This document shows positions 23,794 through 32,294 of a stretch of 45,152 nucleotides of DNA, piece after piece. Location: contig ALYD01000026.1 of the NCBI GenBank assembly GCA_000513555.1, positions 1 through 45,152 of the forward strand. The letters run 5' to 3'. This stretch comes from Lachnospiraceae bacterium JC7. GTDB taxonomy: Bacteria; Bacillota; Clostridia; Lachnospirales; Lachnospiraceae. Position 1 is the first letter of the stretch. Every line of letters begins with the position of its first letter. The position numbers and the translations under genes were made by a program. Under the pieces are notes generated by a model. That model ran no database searches, was not told the origin of the DNA, and saw nothing but the letters and a program-made list of their open reading frames with translations.

Positions 23794-24552
23794 TTATTTC
23801 AATGCCGTACCAAGGCTGTTCGGTATTCCCCTAGGACCTCTTATAGCATATATTCCATACTCATATTTCAGCCTGTCAAAGGTAAACTTATCAGGCTTGT
23901 ATCTCTTTTGCAGTTTTATCTTCATAAGCGCCGTAATCTTAAGATTCTTATCCTCATAATCATATGGAATATCTACCTCTGTCACCTTGCACTTATAGAG
24001 AATTGCCGATACAGGTGCACTTACATACATAAATACCGTATCACCCTTTATAATCCCAGCGCCCTGCTTCTAATCAATTTCATCAGTTTCATCAAATGCA
24101 TGTTCAATGTCATAATACTTTGGATTTGCAGGTACTAACCATTCCTTAGGCTGACGGAACTTATCCTTTTTCTTCTTAGATGCAGTGTCTAAAAAACTGG
24201 CATCTATCATGTTGCAGATCTCATCTACTTTCACAGTTCCATCAAGCAGAATAGTTATCCAGCTGCCCTTGTTCATGTGATAAGCAGGCAGGAAACCTTT
24301 CTGTTGTAACAAGATATCACGAAGCATAAGATCATCAATTTTTACATCAATGATATCTATACGTTCAGTACCTGGAAGGCCAAGTTTATCGGAATCAACA
24401 TCCATAATTATCGCAAACCATTTTCTGTTGTCTTCATGTCTGAAAACCGCATAATCAGGGTATCTTTTCCAGAGATATTCCGGAGATGCTTTGTATTTTT
24501 TCTTTATATATTTTTCGACATCTTCTCTTAAATCCATTTCATCACTCATCAT
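23794..24552 (-). pseudogene. YjbR/MmcQ-like plus EVE-like protein interrupted by an in-frame TAG
   Basis: One reading frame spans the whole interval but carries TAG at 24070-24072. Before it is a YjbR/MmcQ-type domain (YPDYAVFRHEDNRKWFAII, LPAYHMNKGSWITILLDG) and the start of a second domain (PKEWLVPANPKYYDI, DETDEID). After it the frame continues KQGAGIIKGDTVFMYVSAPV and ILYKCKVTEVDIPYDYED to 23794, like an EVE/PUA-type domain. A Trp codon (TGG) would be expected at the stop, so one base change explains it. Start choice among 24564, 24552 and 24549 is uncertain. Read-through, a real nonsense mutation or a sequence error are all possible. Confidence 0.7.
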
Positions 24553-24560
24553 AGCTAAGA

Positions 24561-24800
24561 TCAAACAACATAAGAAATGTATTTTCCTTTAGTTCGTTTG
24601 ATGGATAGCGAAAACATATCTCCATTGCAGGGGCGCATAATAATAAGTGCGGAGAAGATAAGTAAAGGGTATACTGCAAAGTCATAAGACAACATTCCTT
24701 CTCCATATCCACGTAAACCTTCAAATCTTTTTTGATACTCGTAATCGATTGGGCTTTCATATCCCATTTCATCAAAGTACTTCAATACAAAAAGCTTCAT
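24561..24800 (-). CDS. Short hypothetical frame, unrecognised
   Basis: The ATG at 24800 opens about 79 codons whose stop slightly precedes the start region of the YjbR/EVE-like gene. The sequence KLFVLKYFDEMGYES and a hydrophobic stretch FAVYPLLIFSALIIM are visible. No ribosome binding site precedes it and I recognise no family. It may be the decayed end of a larger gene; a second frame (24542-24775) overlaps it and is not more convincing. Confidence 0.25.
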   Translation of the reverse strand: MKLFVLKYFDEMGYESPIDYEYQKRFEGLRGYGEGMLSYDFAVYPLLIFSALIIMRPCNGDMFSLSIKRTKGKYISYVV

Positions 24801-24998
24801 ACTTAGATTATTTAAGGCACCCACAAGGAATAGAAAAGACAACTTCCATTTGTCACTACAACTTGTGGGACTATTTCTGTACTCTCAAATTGTCCCTCAT
24901 CCTGTGGGATTATTTCATATGTATAGAGCTAATAAAACTTAAATATAATTTCATTATTATCTTCCAAATAAGTCGTCACTATCAGGTCTAGATTTATT

Positions 24999-26294
24999 TT
25001 ATTCCGCTACTCTTAACCATTCTGTAGCAAGATACAACGGTACATTCACCATCCATTCTTGTTCCCTATAACCTGACATCGAAAGCCTAACCGGTTTTAA
25101 TTCATTATTGCTTTCATAAATAGTTTTTAGGCTCTTTGATTTCAGATTCTCTTCGGCTTTTACTTCTAACGGATATACACTATATTTCTGAATAACAAAA
25201 TCCAATTCAAGAGTAGATTTTTCTCTAGAATGATAGTAAACCTCCCAATCCAGAGATTTTAATTCCTGCAAAACAAATTGTTCCGTAAAAGCTCCTTTGT
25301 ATTCTTTAAATGCATTATTGTTTATCAGCACATCTCTTGAATCTACATCAACCAACGCACCTAATAACCCAAGATCAACTATGAATAACTTAAATGCATC
25401 AAAATCCTCATAAAACTTCAGTGGCTTCTCCACCTTAGAAACTCGTAACACCTTATATGCAAGTCCCGCATCGATCAACCATTGAATTGCATTTTCAAAT
25501 TCCTTTGCTCTTCCTCCCTTTTTAATAGCACTATATATAAATTTCTTGTTTTCTTTTGCTAGCTGGGCCGGAATAGAATCCCACACCATATTTACTTTTG
25601 GTAATATTTCTGAAGAAATGTGCTTTGAAAAATCACGACGATAATCAGCCAAAATCTGCTTTTGAATTTTTCTAACTTCAAAAACATCCTGTTTTTCTAC
25701 ATATGATTTCACAACTTCAGGCATTCCGCCAACGTAGTAGTATTGACGTAATAGTTCAGTAAAGGTCGTACCAAAAGAAGATAGTTCACTCCACCTATGT
25801 CCTTCCATACCAGATACAAGAACATCCTTACCAAGTGCCATCAAAAATTCTTTAAACGATAAAGGATATAGATTTATTTCATCTACCTTTCCCACAGGAA
25901 ATCCTGTGCCTTCATGTAAACCAATACCGAGCAAACTACCGGCAACTACAATATGATATTGTGATGCTTTCTCGCAAAAATATTTTAATGATGTAAGCCC
26001 TAAAGGTACCACCTGAATTTCATCTAAAACTATAAGAGTTTCTCCAAGCTTTATTACCTCACCTGACAAAACTGAAAAACTTCGTATTAGTCGTTCTGTG
26101 TCATAGTCATAAAAGAGCGTTTTCATTTCTTCGACTTCATCACAGTTTATATATGCCATATTAGAATACTCATTAGCACCAAATTCCTTGAGTATCCAAG
26201 TCTTTCCAACCTGACGAGCTCCGTTCAGTATAAGTGGCTTTCTATCAGCTTTGTTTTTCCATTCTAACAATCTGTCATAAATCAAACGTTTCAT
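24999..26294 (-). CDS. AAA ATPase with DUF4143 C-terminal domain
   Basis: The ATG at 26294, with AAGGTGG nine bases upstream, gives 431 residues. Walker A is GARQVGKTW (about 25) and Walker B is LIVLDEIQ (about 87), with a sensor-like VVAGSLLG. The C-terminal part (about 200-400) fits DUF4143, including LELDFVI and YPLEVKAEEN, which resemble the (D/E)-x-(D/E)xK core of PD-(D/E)xK nuclease folds. Such AAA_14/DUF4143 proteins occur in many copies in gut clostridia; their role is unresolved. Three phased 16-bp repeats lie just upstream. Confidence 0.88.
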   Translation of the reverse strand: MKRLIYDRLLEWKNKADRKPLILNGARQVGKTWILKEFGANEYSNMAYINCDEVEEMKTLFYDYDTERLIRSFSVLSGEVIKLGETLIVLDEIQVVPLGLTSLKYFCEKASQYHIVVAGSLLGIGLHEGTGFPVGKVDEINLYPLSFKEFLMALGKDVLVSGMEGHRWSELSSFGTTFTELLRQYYYVGGMPEVVKSYVEKQDVFEVRKIQKQILADYRRDFSKHISSEILPKVNMVWDSIPAQLAKENKKFIYSAIKKGGRAKEFENAIQWLIDAGLAYKVLRVSKVEKPLKFYEDFDAFKLFIVDLGLLGALVDVDSRDVLINNNAFKEYKGAFTEQFVLQELKSLDWEVYYHSREKSTLELDFVIQKYSVYPLEVKAEENLKSKSLKTIYESNNELKPVRLSMSGYREQEWMVNVPLYLATEWLRVAE

Positions 26295-26324
26295 ACCATT
26301 TATCCACCTTCCCAAGATAATAAT

Positions 26325-26405
26325 ACATTTTTAATGGCGAATTTTCAACAAACTTTCACATTTTTACTAGCGAATATTTTTTAATTGCAACATTTTTTCT
26401 AGCGT
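26325..26405 (-). repeat. Three direct 16-bp repeats at about 33-bp spacing upstream of the AAA ATPase
   Basis: Copies start at 26325 (ACATTTTTAATGGCGA), 26358 (ACATTTTTACTAGCGA) and 26390 (ACATTTTTTCTAGCGT). The steps of 33 and 32 bp equal about three helical turns, so proteins bound to them would sit on one face of the DNA. The array starts 31 bases before the ATG of the ATPase gene. Operator or iteron-like binding sites are likely. The rest of the gap to 26482 shows no gene. Confidence 0.6.
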
Positions 26406-26482
26406 ATAATCGCAAGCATATTTCACTTTTGTAAACGAAAGCACAAATACATACTAATCGCACATACTAGTCATGGATAAAT

Positions 26483-26521
26483 AAAAACGCAGCTATTCAT
26501 ATAAGAATAACTGCTCTGCGT
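26483..26521 (-). terminator. Intrinsic terminator of dpaL
   Basis: In the minus direction ACGCAG pairs with CTGCGT and TATTC with GAATA inside it, followed by TTTTTAT. It starts 80 bases after the dpaL stop at 26601. Confidence 0.65.
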
Positions 26522-26600
26522 ACAATATTGTCATTTGCGCGATGATGCATGGTTAACAGTTTCTACACCGGCTCTACACCAAGAGGTTATATGGATAATC

Positions 26601-27812
26601 TTAAAAACTCGGATAAAGACCATCCCACACAATACGACGATAGTTTTCTTTGTCTGTATCACCTTCTGTAGAAAAACAGAGAATACGAGAATCCTGATTC
26701 AATTTAAGTTCATTTTTCAAATCTACAAGATCCGGGTTGCTTAGAACCTCAGCTACAAATCCAAGTGTCGCCGCACCGCTTTCTCCGGACACAACTCTGG
26801 GATCACCATTCAGTGGATTGCCCAGGATGCGCATACCCTTTGCTGCAACAGAATCAGGCATGGAAATAAAATGATCGGCATGATCCTTGAGAACATTCCA
26901 GCCGATGGAGCAGGGCTCTCCACAACAAAGCCCCGCCATAATTGAGTTCATATCTCCTGTCACGAAATGAAGTGTTCCGTCATTCGCTTTTGCTGTACGG
27001 TAAATACAGTTTGCCTGATCAGGCTCAACAATTGTGATGATCGGCCGTTCCTCATTTCCGTATAAGGATGCAAAATATCCACAAATTGCACCGGACATAG
27101 CACCTACACCTGCCTGGAGAAAAATATGAGTAGGTTTTTCATTCTTTAACTGTCTGGTTGTTTCGACAGCCATGGTGGTATATCCCTCCATGATCCAACC
27201 CGGTATTTCTTCATAACCATCCCACGAAGTATCCTGAACCAACACCCAGCCTAACTTCTCTGCCTTCTCTTTGGCGAGTCTTACAGCAGCATCGTAATTA
27301 AGTTCCGTGATAGATGCATCTGCACCTAGAGCCTGTATATTTCTTAATCTTTCCATGGCGCTGCCTTTTGGCATGTAGACAACCGCTTTTTGGCCCAGAC
27401 GATTGGCAGTCCATGCAATACCGCGACCGTGATTGCCGTCTGTGGCAGTTACAAAAGTGAGTTGACCGATCTTCTCTTTAATCTCCGCAGAAGTCAGTCT
27501 ATCATATGGTAATTCTTCTATACCTGCACCAAGTTTTTTTGCAATGTAATTGCCGATCGCGTAGCTGCCGCCCAGCACCTTAAATGCGTTAAGACCAAAG
27601 CGGTAGCTTTCATCTTTTACATAAATTTCGGCAATGCCAAGTTCCTTTGCCAAGGCGGCAAGATTTGCCAATGGAGTTTCCTTATATTCAGGGAAACTAC
27701 GATGGAAATTAAATGCCTTTTCAGCAGCTTTCGGACCAAAACGATCCACGGAATAAAGACCTGTTCCGATTTTTCGCGGAAAATGAACTGCTTGGATTCC
27801 GTCGATTTTCAT
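26601..27812 (-). CDS. dpaL: Diaminopropionate ammonia-lyase
   Basis: The ATG at 27812 has GGGAGG eight bases upstream and gives 403 residues; the longer frame to 27851 lacks a ribosome binding site. The PLP lysine is Lys78 in RFGLNAFKVLGG, and TATDGNHGRG supplies the catalytic Asp125; VQDTSWDGYEEIPGWIMEGY and QAGVGAMSG (phosphate loop) follow. These match YgeX/DpaL along the full length. The enzyme splits 2,3-diaminopropionate (both D and L forms in E. coli) into pyruvate and two ammonia, and may also act on D-serine. No ygeW/ygeY-type neighbours are present. It is monocistronic with its own terminator. Confidence 0.9.
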   Translation of the reverse strand: MKIDGIQAVHFPRKIGTGLYSVDRFGPKAAEKAFNFHRSFPEYKETPLANLAALAKELGIAEIYVKDESYRFGLNAFKVLGGSYAIGNYIAKKLGAGIEELPYDRLTSAEIKEKIGQLTFVTATDGNHGRGIAWTANRLGQKAVVYMPKGSAMERLRNIQALGADASITELNYDAAVRLAKEKAEKLGWVLVQDTSWDGYEEIPGWIMEGYTTMAVETTRQLKNEKPTHIFLQAGVGAMSGAICGYFASLYGNEERPIITIVEPDQANCIYRTAKANDGTLHFVTGDMNSIMAGLCCGEPCSIGWNVLKDHADHFISMPDSVAAKGMRILGNPLNGDPRVVSGESGAATLGFVAEVLSNPDLVDLKNELKLNQDSRILCFSTEGDTDKENYRRIVWDGLYPSF

Positions 27813-27902
27813 TTTTTTATCCTCCCTGCATATACCCAGTCTTATTTCCATCCCGGCATTTCTATATAAAATGCTTTCATATAATTAAACATATCCGGTA
27901 AC

Positions 27903-28418
27903 TCATCCTTCAATCTTTTTACCACATTCCGGACAGAATTTTCCGACCGGTCCCGTATATCCACATGTACAACTGTATATTCCATCCTCTCTTACCGACT
28001 GTTCAGAGAAATCAGGCTTTTCTTTGCTGAGTTCAATTTCAGTCTTGCTCTTATCAGTATTATTCATTACTACCAGATGCAGAATTCCATTACCGTACCA
28101 AGCTTCCTCCAAACTATAAACAGCCTTGCCATCAGCACAAATGGAAGGGTTCATTACTGTTAATTTGATTTCTTCCCCATCATGGATCTTATAATTTCTG
28201 CCCATTGTCATCATAGGACTATTGAACCCCATCATCTGATTTGTGATCATCTGAGGGGGTATTCCCTTTGCAGCATAAGATGAACTCAGACTACATTGCC
28301 CGTATTTCATCTCAATGTTTTGAAAACGTGATATTATGACCTTGCAGGTTTTATCTTTGTTTTCCCACGTTCCTTCTACTTGTACATAATACTTAAAATC
28401 AGGATTCATTTGTGCCAT
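27903..28418 (-). CDS. Unrecognised protein with C-terminal zinc ribbon
   Basis: The 171-residue protein has a beta-rich N-terminal part with no known motif; it includes a Met-rich stretch (NQMMGFNSPMMTMG). It ends in a zinc ribbon, YSCTCGYTGPVGKFCPECG, with two CxC/CxxC knuckles. There is no signal peptide or membrane segment. It lies 90 bp ahead of dpaL on the same strand. The ribbon may bind a partner protein. I cannot assign a function. Confidence 0.6.
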   Translation of the reverse strand: MAQMNPDFKYYVQVEGTWENKDKTCKVIISRFQNIEMKYGQCSLSSSYAAKGIPPQMITNQMMGFNSPMMTMGRNYKIHDGEEIKLTVMNPSICADGKAVYSLEEAWYGNGILHLVVMNNTDKSKTEIELSKEKPDFSEQSVREDGIYSCTCGYTGPVGKFCPECGKKIEG

Positions 28419-28678
28419 TTACTTTCATATCCTTTCCCTTTGTAGAGTTATTTCGGATTTTTACAGGTCATGTAATTCACAATGAGTTATTTAAATACCT
28501 GTATCTGCCAGTTTCATATTATTATCTTATAAATTTTTTATTATGTTGGTGTTAAAAGCCCGTCTGTATAACTCCATTGTAGGGTAAATCAAATTAAAAC
28601 GTAAGAATCAAAAATCAACATCGATTCTTTCCTCACAAAGGGATCGTTAAATGTTTGTCATTTTGTACAATAAAACTA

Positions 28679-28735
28679 TTGTATCCCTTTTTTCATAGGT
28701 CTAAAATTTATATTGCATTGTTAAATATTTAACCA
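28679..28735 (+). promoter_or_regulatory. gldA promoter with Rex-type operator
   Basis: TTGTAT (28679-28684) and TAAAAT (28702-28707) are separated by exactly 17 bases. At 28718-28735 lies TTGTTAA-N4-TTAACCA, which differs from the clostridial Rex consensus TTGTTAA-N4-TTAACAA by one base insertion-like shift in the right arm. The site begins about six bases after the predicted RNA start, a repressor position. The rest of the 28419-28815 gap holds only A/T-rich DNA and a small TACAAT/ATTGTA inverted repeat at about 28666. Confidence 0.65.
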
Positions 28736-28815
28736 ACGTAACAAAACGGTTAGTCCTTTACTGATGAAAGGAACATAACCACCACAAACACATTATTGTA
28801 GGAGGAACAATTATT

Positions 28816-29913
28816 ATGATGGGCAGATTAAGAGCAATGCGCGAACCACTAAAGTACGTTCAGGGGCGAAACGCATTGAACAAGTTTTACGATGAAATGA
28901 GCTATATGGGAAAGCGTTGGCTTTTCGTATGCTCCAACAGTGGTTATAAGGCATGCCACGACAAGATCGAGGCAAGCTTTGGTGATCACGACGATTACAG
29001 ACGTTATGAAATATTCAGCGGTATCTCCAGCAACGGCGAGATAAAGAAAATGGAGGATATCGTCAAGACCGATAACATCGATGTAGTTGTTGCCATAGGT
29101 GGCGGAAGTGCTGTTGATACAGCAAAGGCTACCGCTTACTATACAGGAAAGCACATTGTTATAGTTCCTACTGTTGCTGCTACAGATGCTCCATGTACCG
29201 GTCTTTCCGTAATCTACAACGATGATCACAGCTTCGACAAGTATCTTTTCTATCCCACAAATCCTGATGCCGTAATGGTAGACTGCAATGTCATCGCCAA
29301 CGCACCTGTTCATTTCCTTGTATCCGGAATGGGTGATGCATTGGGAACCTATTTCGAAGGAAGAGCATCCATCCGTACCGAGTCATCAAGTCTCGAAGGT
29401 ACCGGAATCACGAGAGCCGGTCAGGCACTTGCAAAGCTTTGCTATGAGACATTAAGACAGTATGGAAAACAGGCTATCGAAGCATGTAAACTCCACGCTG
29501 TAACTCCTGCCCTCGAATATATCATCGAAGCCAATGTCTATCTCTCAGGTGTCGGTGCAGACAATGTAAACTGTGCAGCCGCTCATTCTTTCTATAATGG
29601 TGTCACCTCTGTAGGATGTAAGCATGCTGATCACGGTGACTGCGTAGCTTTGGGAACACTGGTACAGCTGGTACTTGAAGGTGCTCCTAAAGAGGAATTC
29701 GATGATGTACAGAGCTTCTGCCTTGAGGTAGGTCTTCCTGTAACTCTCGAACAGATCGGCATAACAACTGAAGAACAGGTTCGTACCATCGCGGAGAATG
29801 CATGTGTTCCGGGTGAGACCATCCACAATCTGGCAGGTGATGTTCAGCCTTGTGAGATGTTTGATGCCATCATGCAGGCAGATGCCCTGGGAAAACTTGC
29901 ACTGGCGAAGTGA
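28816..29913 (+). CDS. gldA: Glycerol dehydrogenase (GldA-like)
   Basis: The 365 residues follow the GldA family: AIGGGSAVDTAKA for NAD binding, PTVAATDAPCTGLSVIY, and zinc ligands in GMGDALGTYFE (Asp), AAAHSFYNG (His) and CKHADHGDC (His). The enzyme interconverts glycerol and dihydroxyacetone with NAD/NADH. AGGAGG lies ten bases before the double ATG. No dhaK/L/M or glycerol transporter is next to it. The Rex-type site in its promoter suggests it helps dispose of NADH during fermentation. A strong terminator follows. Confidence 0.9.
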   Translation: MMGRLRAMREPLKYVQGRNALNKFYDEMSYMGKRWLFVCSNSGYKACHDKIEASFGDHDDYRRYEIFSGISSNGEIKKMEDIVKTDNIDVVVAIGGGSAVDTAKATAYYTGKHIVIVPTVAATDAPCTGLSVIYNDDHSFDKYLFYPTNPDAVMVDCNVIANAPVHFLVSGMGDALGTYFEGRASIRTESSSLEGTGITRAGQALAKLCYETLRQYGKQAIEACKLHAVTPALEYIIEANVYLSGVGADNVNCAAAHSFYNGVTSVGCKHADHGDCVALGTLVQLVLEGAPKEEFDDVQSFCLEVGLPVTLEQIGITTEEQVRTIAENACVPGETIHNLAGDVQPCEMFDAIMQADALGKLALAK

Positions 29914-29991
29914 TTCAGGAACGCAATCAATAATCTATTTTCAAAGAATATATAAAGTTAGAAACATAACTATCATATATCAAACTGGCAA

Positions 29992-30023
29992 AAAGAGCAG
30001 TTATCTTCCGATAACTGCTCTTT
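29992..30023. terminator. Terminator between gldA and the MATE gene
   Basis: GAGCAGTTATC pairs with GATAACTGCTC over a four-base loop, with A-run and T-run flanks, so it can act in both directions between convergent gldA and the exporter gene ending at 30085. Confidence 0.85.
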
Positions 30024-30084
30024 CGTGTTTTACTTACATATCCTGATCGAATTGATTTAGTGCATATGGATCTTAGGCTACTGT

Positions 30085-31431
30085 TTATATCAGTTTCAGC
30101 TTGTTTTTCCGCGACATATATATCAAACATCCGAAACAGAGAAGGATCTGTACAACTGTTGAGCAAGGTGTTGCAAGACCTATATGGAAAAGAGATCCCG
30201 GCGTCAGCTTACTCATAAGGAAAGATACCGGCACTCTTACTAAAAATGCCCCTATGATTCCCTGCGCCATTACAAATGTCGTCAAGCCCATTCCATTATA
30301 AAAACCTATAAAGCAGAATAGAAAGCATGTAAAAAGACAATCTATGGCATACGCCTTTATGTACTCTGCTCCCGCGAGAATTACATCTTTATCTGAGGAG
30401 AAAACTCCTGAAAGCAGATCTCCATGGAAAAATCCCGTATAGAACATTGTCGCACCAAATATAAATGAAATTCCAACTGCTGCCCGGAATCCCTTGAATG
30501 CTCTGTCCAGTTTTCCCGCGCCTCTGTTCTGTGCAACAAAGGCTGACATTGACTGCATAAACGACATGGGAACAAGCATTATAAATACACAGACCTTTTC
30601 TGCCACACCTATTCCGGCGGATGCGGTCAATCCTATTGAATTCACTATGGCAAGGATCACAAGAAAAGACATACCCACAAGCAGATCCTGAATAGCAATA
30701 GGTATTCCCAGTACGAGAATTCTTTTGATTATACGCATATTCCATGTGATCATTTTCTTTTCAAACTTAAAAGGAAGCGTTTTATGAGAAATGAGTACAT
30801 ATGAGATCATTACACTTATTAATTGCGCCCCCACTGTTGCAAGTGCTGCTCCCTTAGTCCCGAAATGTAAAATCGCAACAAATAAAAGGTCTCCTATTAT
30901 ATTACAGATACACGCGATCAAAACAGTTATCAGAGGCGTGTTTGAATCTCCCATACCTCTGAAAACACCACCGATCATATTATACGCCATAATGATTATG
31001 ATACCGCCGCCACAGATTCGGATATATGTAGTTGTCAATTCGAAAGCTTCAGCCGGAGCATGCATAGTCATGGCAAGTTTAGGTGCTACTGCCGGTATAA
31101 ATATTGTCAGAAAACATCCTATCGCCGCAAACAGCACTAATCCGCTACCGACTATACGTCCTCCTTCATCCGCACGTTTTTCTCCTATTTTCTGTCCAAG
31201 AAAAATAGTCATACCCATACACAGGCTGCTGATTATATTCGTCAGAGTAGCCATGATCTGAGAGCCCGTCGAAACAGCTGATACGTCAGCAGATTCAGCA
31301 AACTTACCTACAACCAAAAGATCTACGGCACCATACATTGCCTGCAGGAACAATGCTAAAAGAACAGGGCCTGCAAATTTAAGAAGCGGTAAAACTATAG
31401 CACCTGTTGTGAAATCAATTCTTTTTTCCAT
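30085..31431 (-). CDS. MATE family multidrug/sodium efflux protein
   Basis: The ATG at 31431 with AAGGAGG upstream gives 448 residues. Twelve hydrophobic segments in two homologous halves are visible, with typical MATE phrases: VDLLVVGKF, GGVFRGMGDSNTPL in the first half, SAFVAQNRGAGK and GFYNGMG in the second. MATE proteins export cationic drugs or metabolites with Na+ or H+. The substrate is unknown. It stands alone; one copy of the 85-bp repeat lies 72 bases upstream of its start. Confidence 0.88.
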   Translation of the reverse strand: MEKRIDFTTGAIVLPLLKFAGPVLLALFLQAMYGAVDLLVVGKFAESADVSAVSTGSQIMATLTNIISSLCMGMTIFLGQKIGEKRADEGGRIVGSGLVLFAAIGCFLTIFIPAVAPKLAMTMHAPAEAFELTTTYIRICGGGIIIIMAYNMIGGVFRGMGDSNTPLITVLIACICNIIGDLLFVAILHFGTKGAALATVGAQLISVMISYVLISHKTLPFKFEKKMITWNMRIIKRILVLGIPIAIQDLLVGMSFLVILAIVNSIGLTASAGIGVAEKVCVFIMLVPMSFMQSMSAFVAQNRGAGKLDRAFKGFRAAVGISFIFGATMFYTGFFHGDLLSGVFSSDKDVILAGAEYIKAYAIDCLFTCFLFCFIGFYNGMGLTTFVMAQGIIGAFLVRVPVSFLMSKLTPGSLFHIGLATPCSTVVQILLCFGCLIYMSRKNKLKLI

Positions 31432-31502
31432 TGAATATTTCCTCCTTAGTATAATCTCATCGCCAATCGTACAGTGAGCAGACACAAAATTTTAGTGAAA
31501 GA

Positions 31503-31588
31503 TTATCGCGTAAAAAAGAGCCGGACAAGAATCCGGCATTTCAACCGAACATCTTATCCAGCTCATTATTTCAAAAAAGAATAACTCA
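31503..31588 (-). repeat. Copy 1 of an ~85-bp terminator-like repeat
   Basis: This segment matches 35265-35347 in direct orientation with only a few substitutions and short indels. On the minus strand it contains GCCGGATTCTTGTCCGGC followed by CTTTTTT, a classic intrinsic terminator; an upstream GAGCTGGATAAG can pair partly with CTTGTCCGGCTC. It lies 175 bases beyond the stop of the DUF3343 gene. The remaining part of 31432-31762 shows no gene. Confidence 0.85.
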
Positions 31589-31762
31589 CCCTCCGATGAT
31601 TGAATATTCTATCATAATGAATATCATTGTCAATAGTGGAAGGGTAACACCTTTTTAGATCTACCTGATAAAGTTTTTTGATTAATTTCCTTTACGTTTT
31701 CATGGTACACTTCCATAATTTGATTTAATTAATCAATCTATTATCTCATGCTGTAGCATCTC

Positions 31763-32047
31763 TTACAAATTCAGTTTTTTTATTGTCTCCACTTCTATAT
31801 TCTTTGAAGCAAGTTCCTTCATCCAGCAGTTTTCCGGTAGTGAATCCTGCATTCCGTTAATTTTCGGAAGCTTTTCAAATTCTGAAACAGTCATCCTGAA
31901 AGCAATTCCGCATCCTGCTGAAAGCTGTCTTGGTATAGGTATAAGACGGCCTTCTATACCCATTTGCTTACAGTACTTTTCAGTTGCAAAAGCCGATGTG
32001 GTTGTATGGAATGCAAAGACCATGTAGTCAGTATGCTTATTTCTCAT
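31763..32047 (-). CDS. DUF3343 putative sulfur/selenium carrier protein
   Basis: The 94-residue protein opens with a DUF3343 motif (MVFAFHTTTSAFATEKYC) and continues with RLIPIPRQLSAGCGIAFR, with a central Cys in AGCG typical of this family. DUF3343 proteins are regularly found beside YedF/TusA-like and YedE-like genes and are thought to carry persulfide or selenium. It lies 15 bp after the yedF-like gene on the same strand. The ribosome binding site is weak (GGTGA). Direct evidence of its role is not available. Confidence 0.8.
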   Translation of the reverse strand: MRNKHTDYMVFAFHTTTSAFATEKYCKQMGIEGRLIPIPRQLSAGCGIAFRMTVSEFEKLPKINGMQDSLPENCWMKELASKNIEVETIKKLNL

Positions 32048-32062
32048 TTGTATTCACCGGTT

Positions 32063-32281
32063 TTATGCCTGAAAGCTTATTACATAATCATCACCTTCGT
32101 TTGATACATCAAAGCTAATGTTATTTGATTTTAAAAGCTTTTGAACATTTATGCATACATGGGCTTCACTGGCAATAACTTTAAGCATCTGACCCTTATA
32201 CTTCTTAAGAGCCATGGATGTAATCATCACAGGTTCAGGACATGAAAGTCCTCTTACATTGATTTCTTTTATCTCACTCAT
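32063..32281 (-). CDS. yedF: TusA/YedF-like sulfurtransferase
   Basis: The ATG at 32281 has GAGGTA upstream and gives 72 residues; the longer frame to 32305 runs back into the yedE stop region. The TusA signature RGLSCPEPVM holds the sulfur-carrying Cys, and the rest fits the small two-layer fold. Such proteins pass sulfane sulfur, and YedF-like members are associated with selenium handling. It lies 13 bases downstream of the yedE stop, so it should be co-transcribed. Confidence 0.85.
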   Translation of the reverse strand: MSEIKEINVRGLSCPEPVMITSMALKKYKGQMLKVIASEAHVCINVQKLLKSNNISFDVSNEGDDYVISFQA

Positions 32282-32294
32282 ATCTACCTCGATT

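Noticed and set aside
26325..26405. CRISPR-like array
   Set aside because: Only three imperfect 16-bp copies, with A/T-rich intervals and no cas genes; phased binding sites are more likely.
30791..31261. 156-codon plus-strand frame
   Set aside because: It is antisense to the MATE exporter and reflects its codon pattern.
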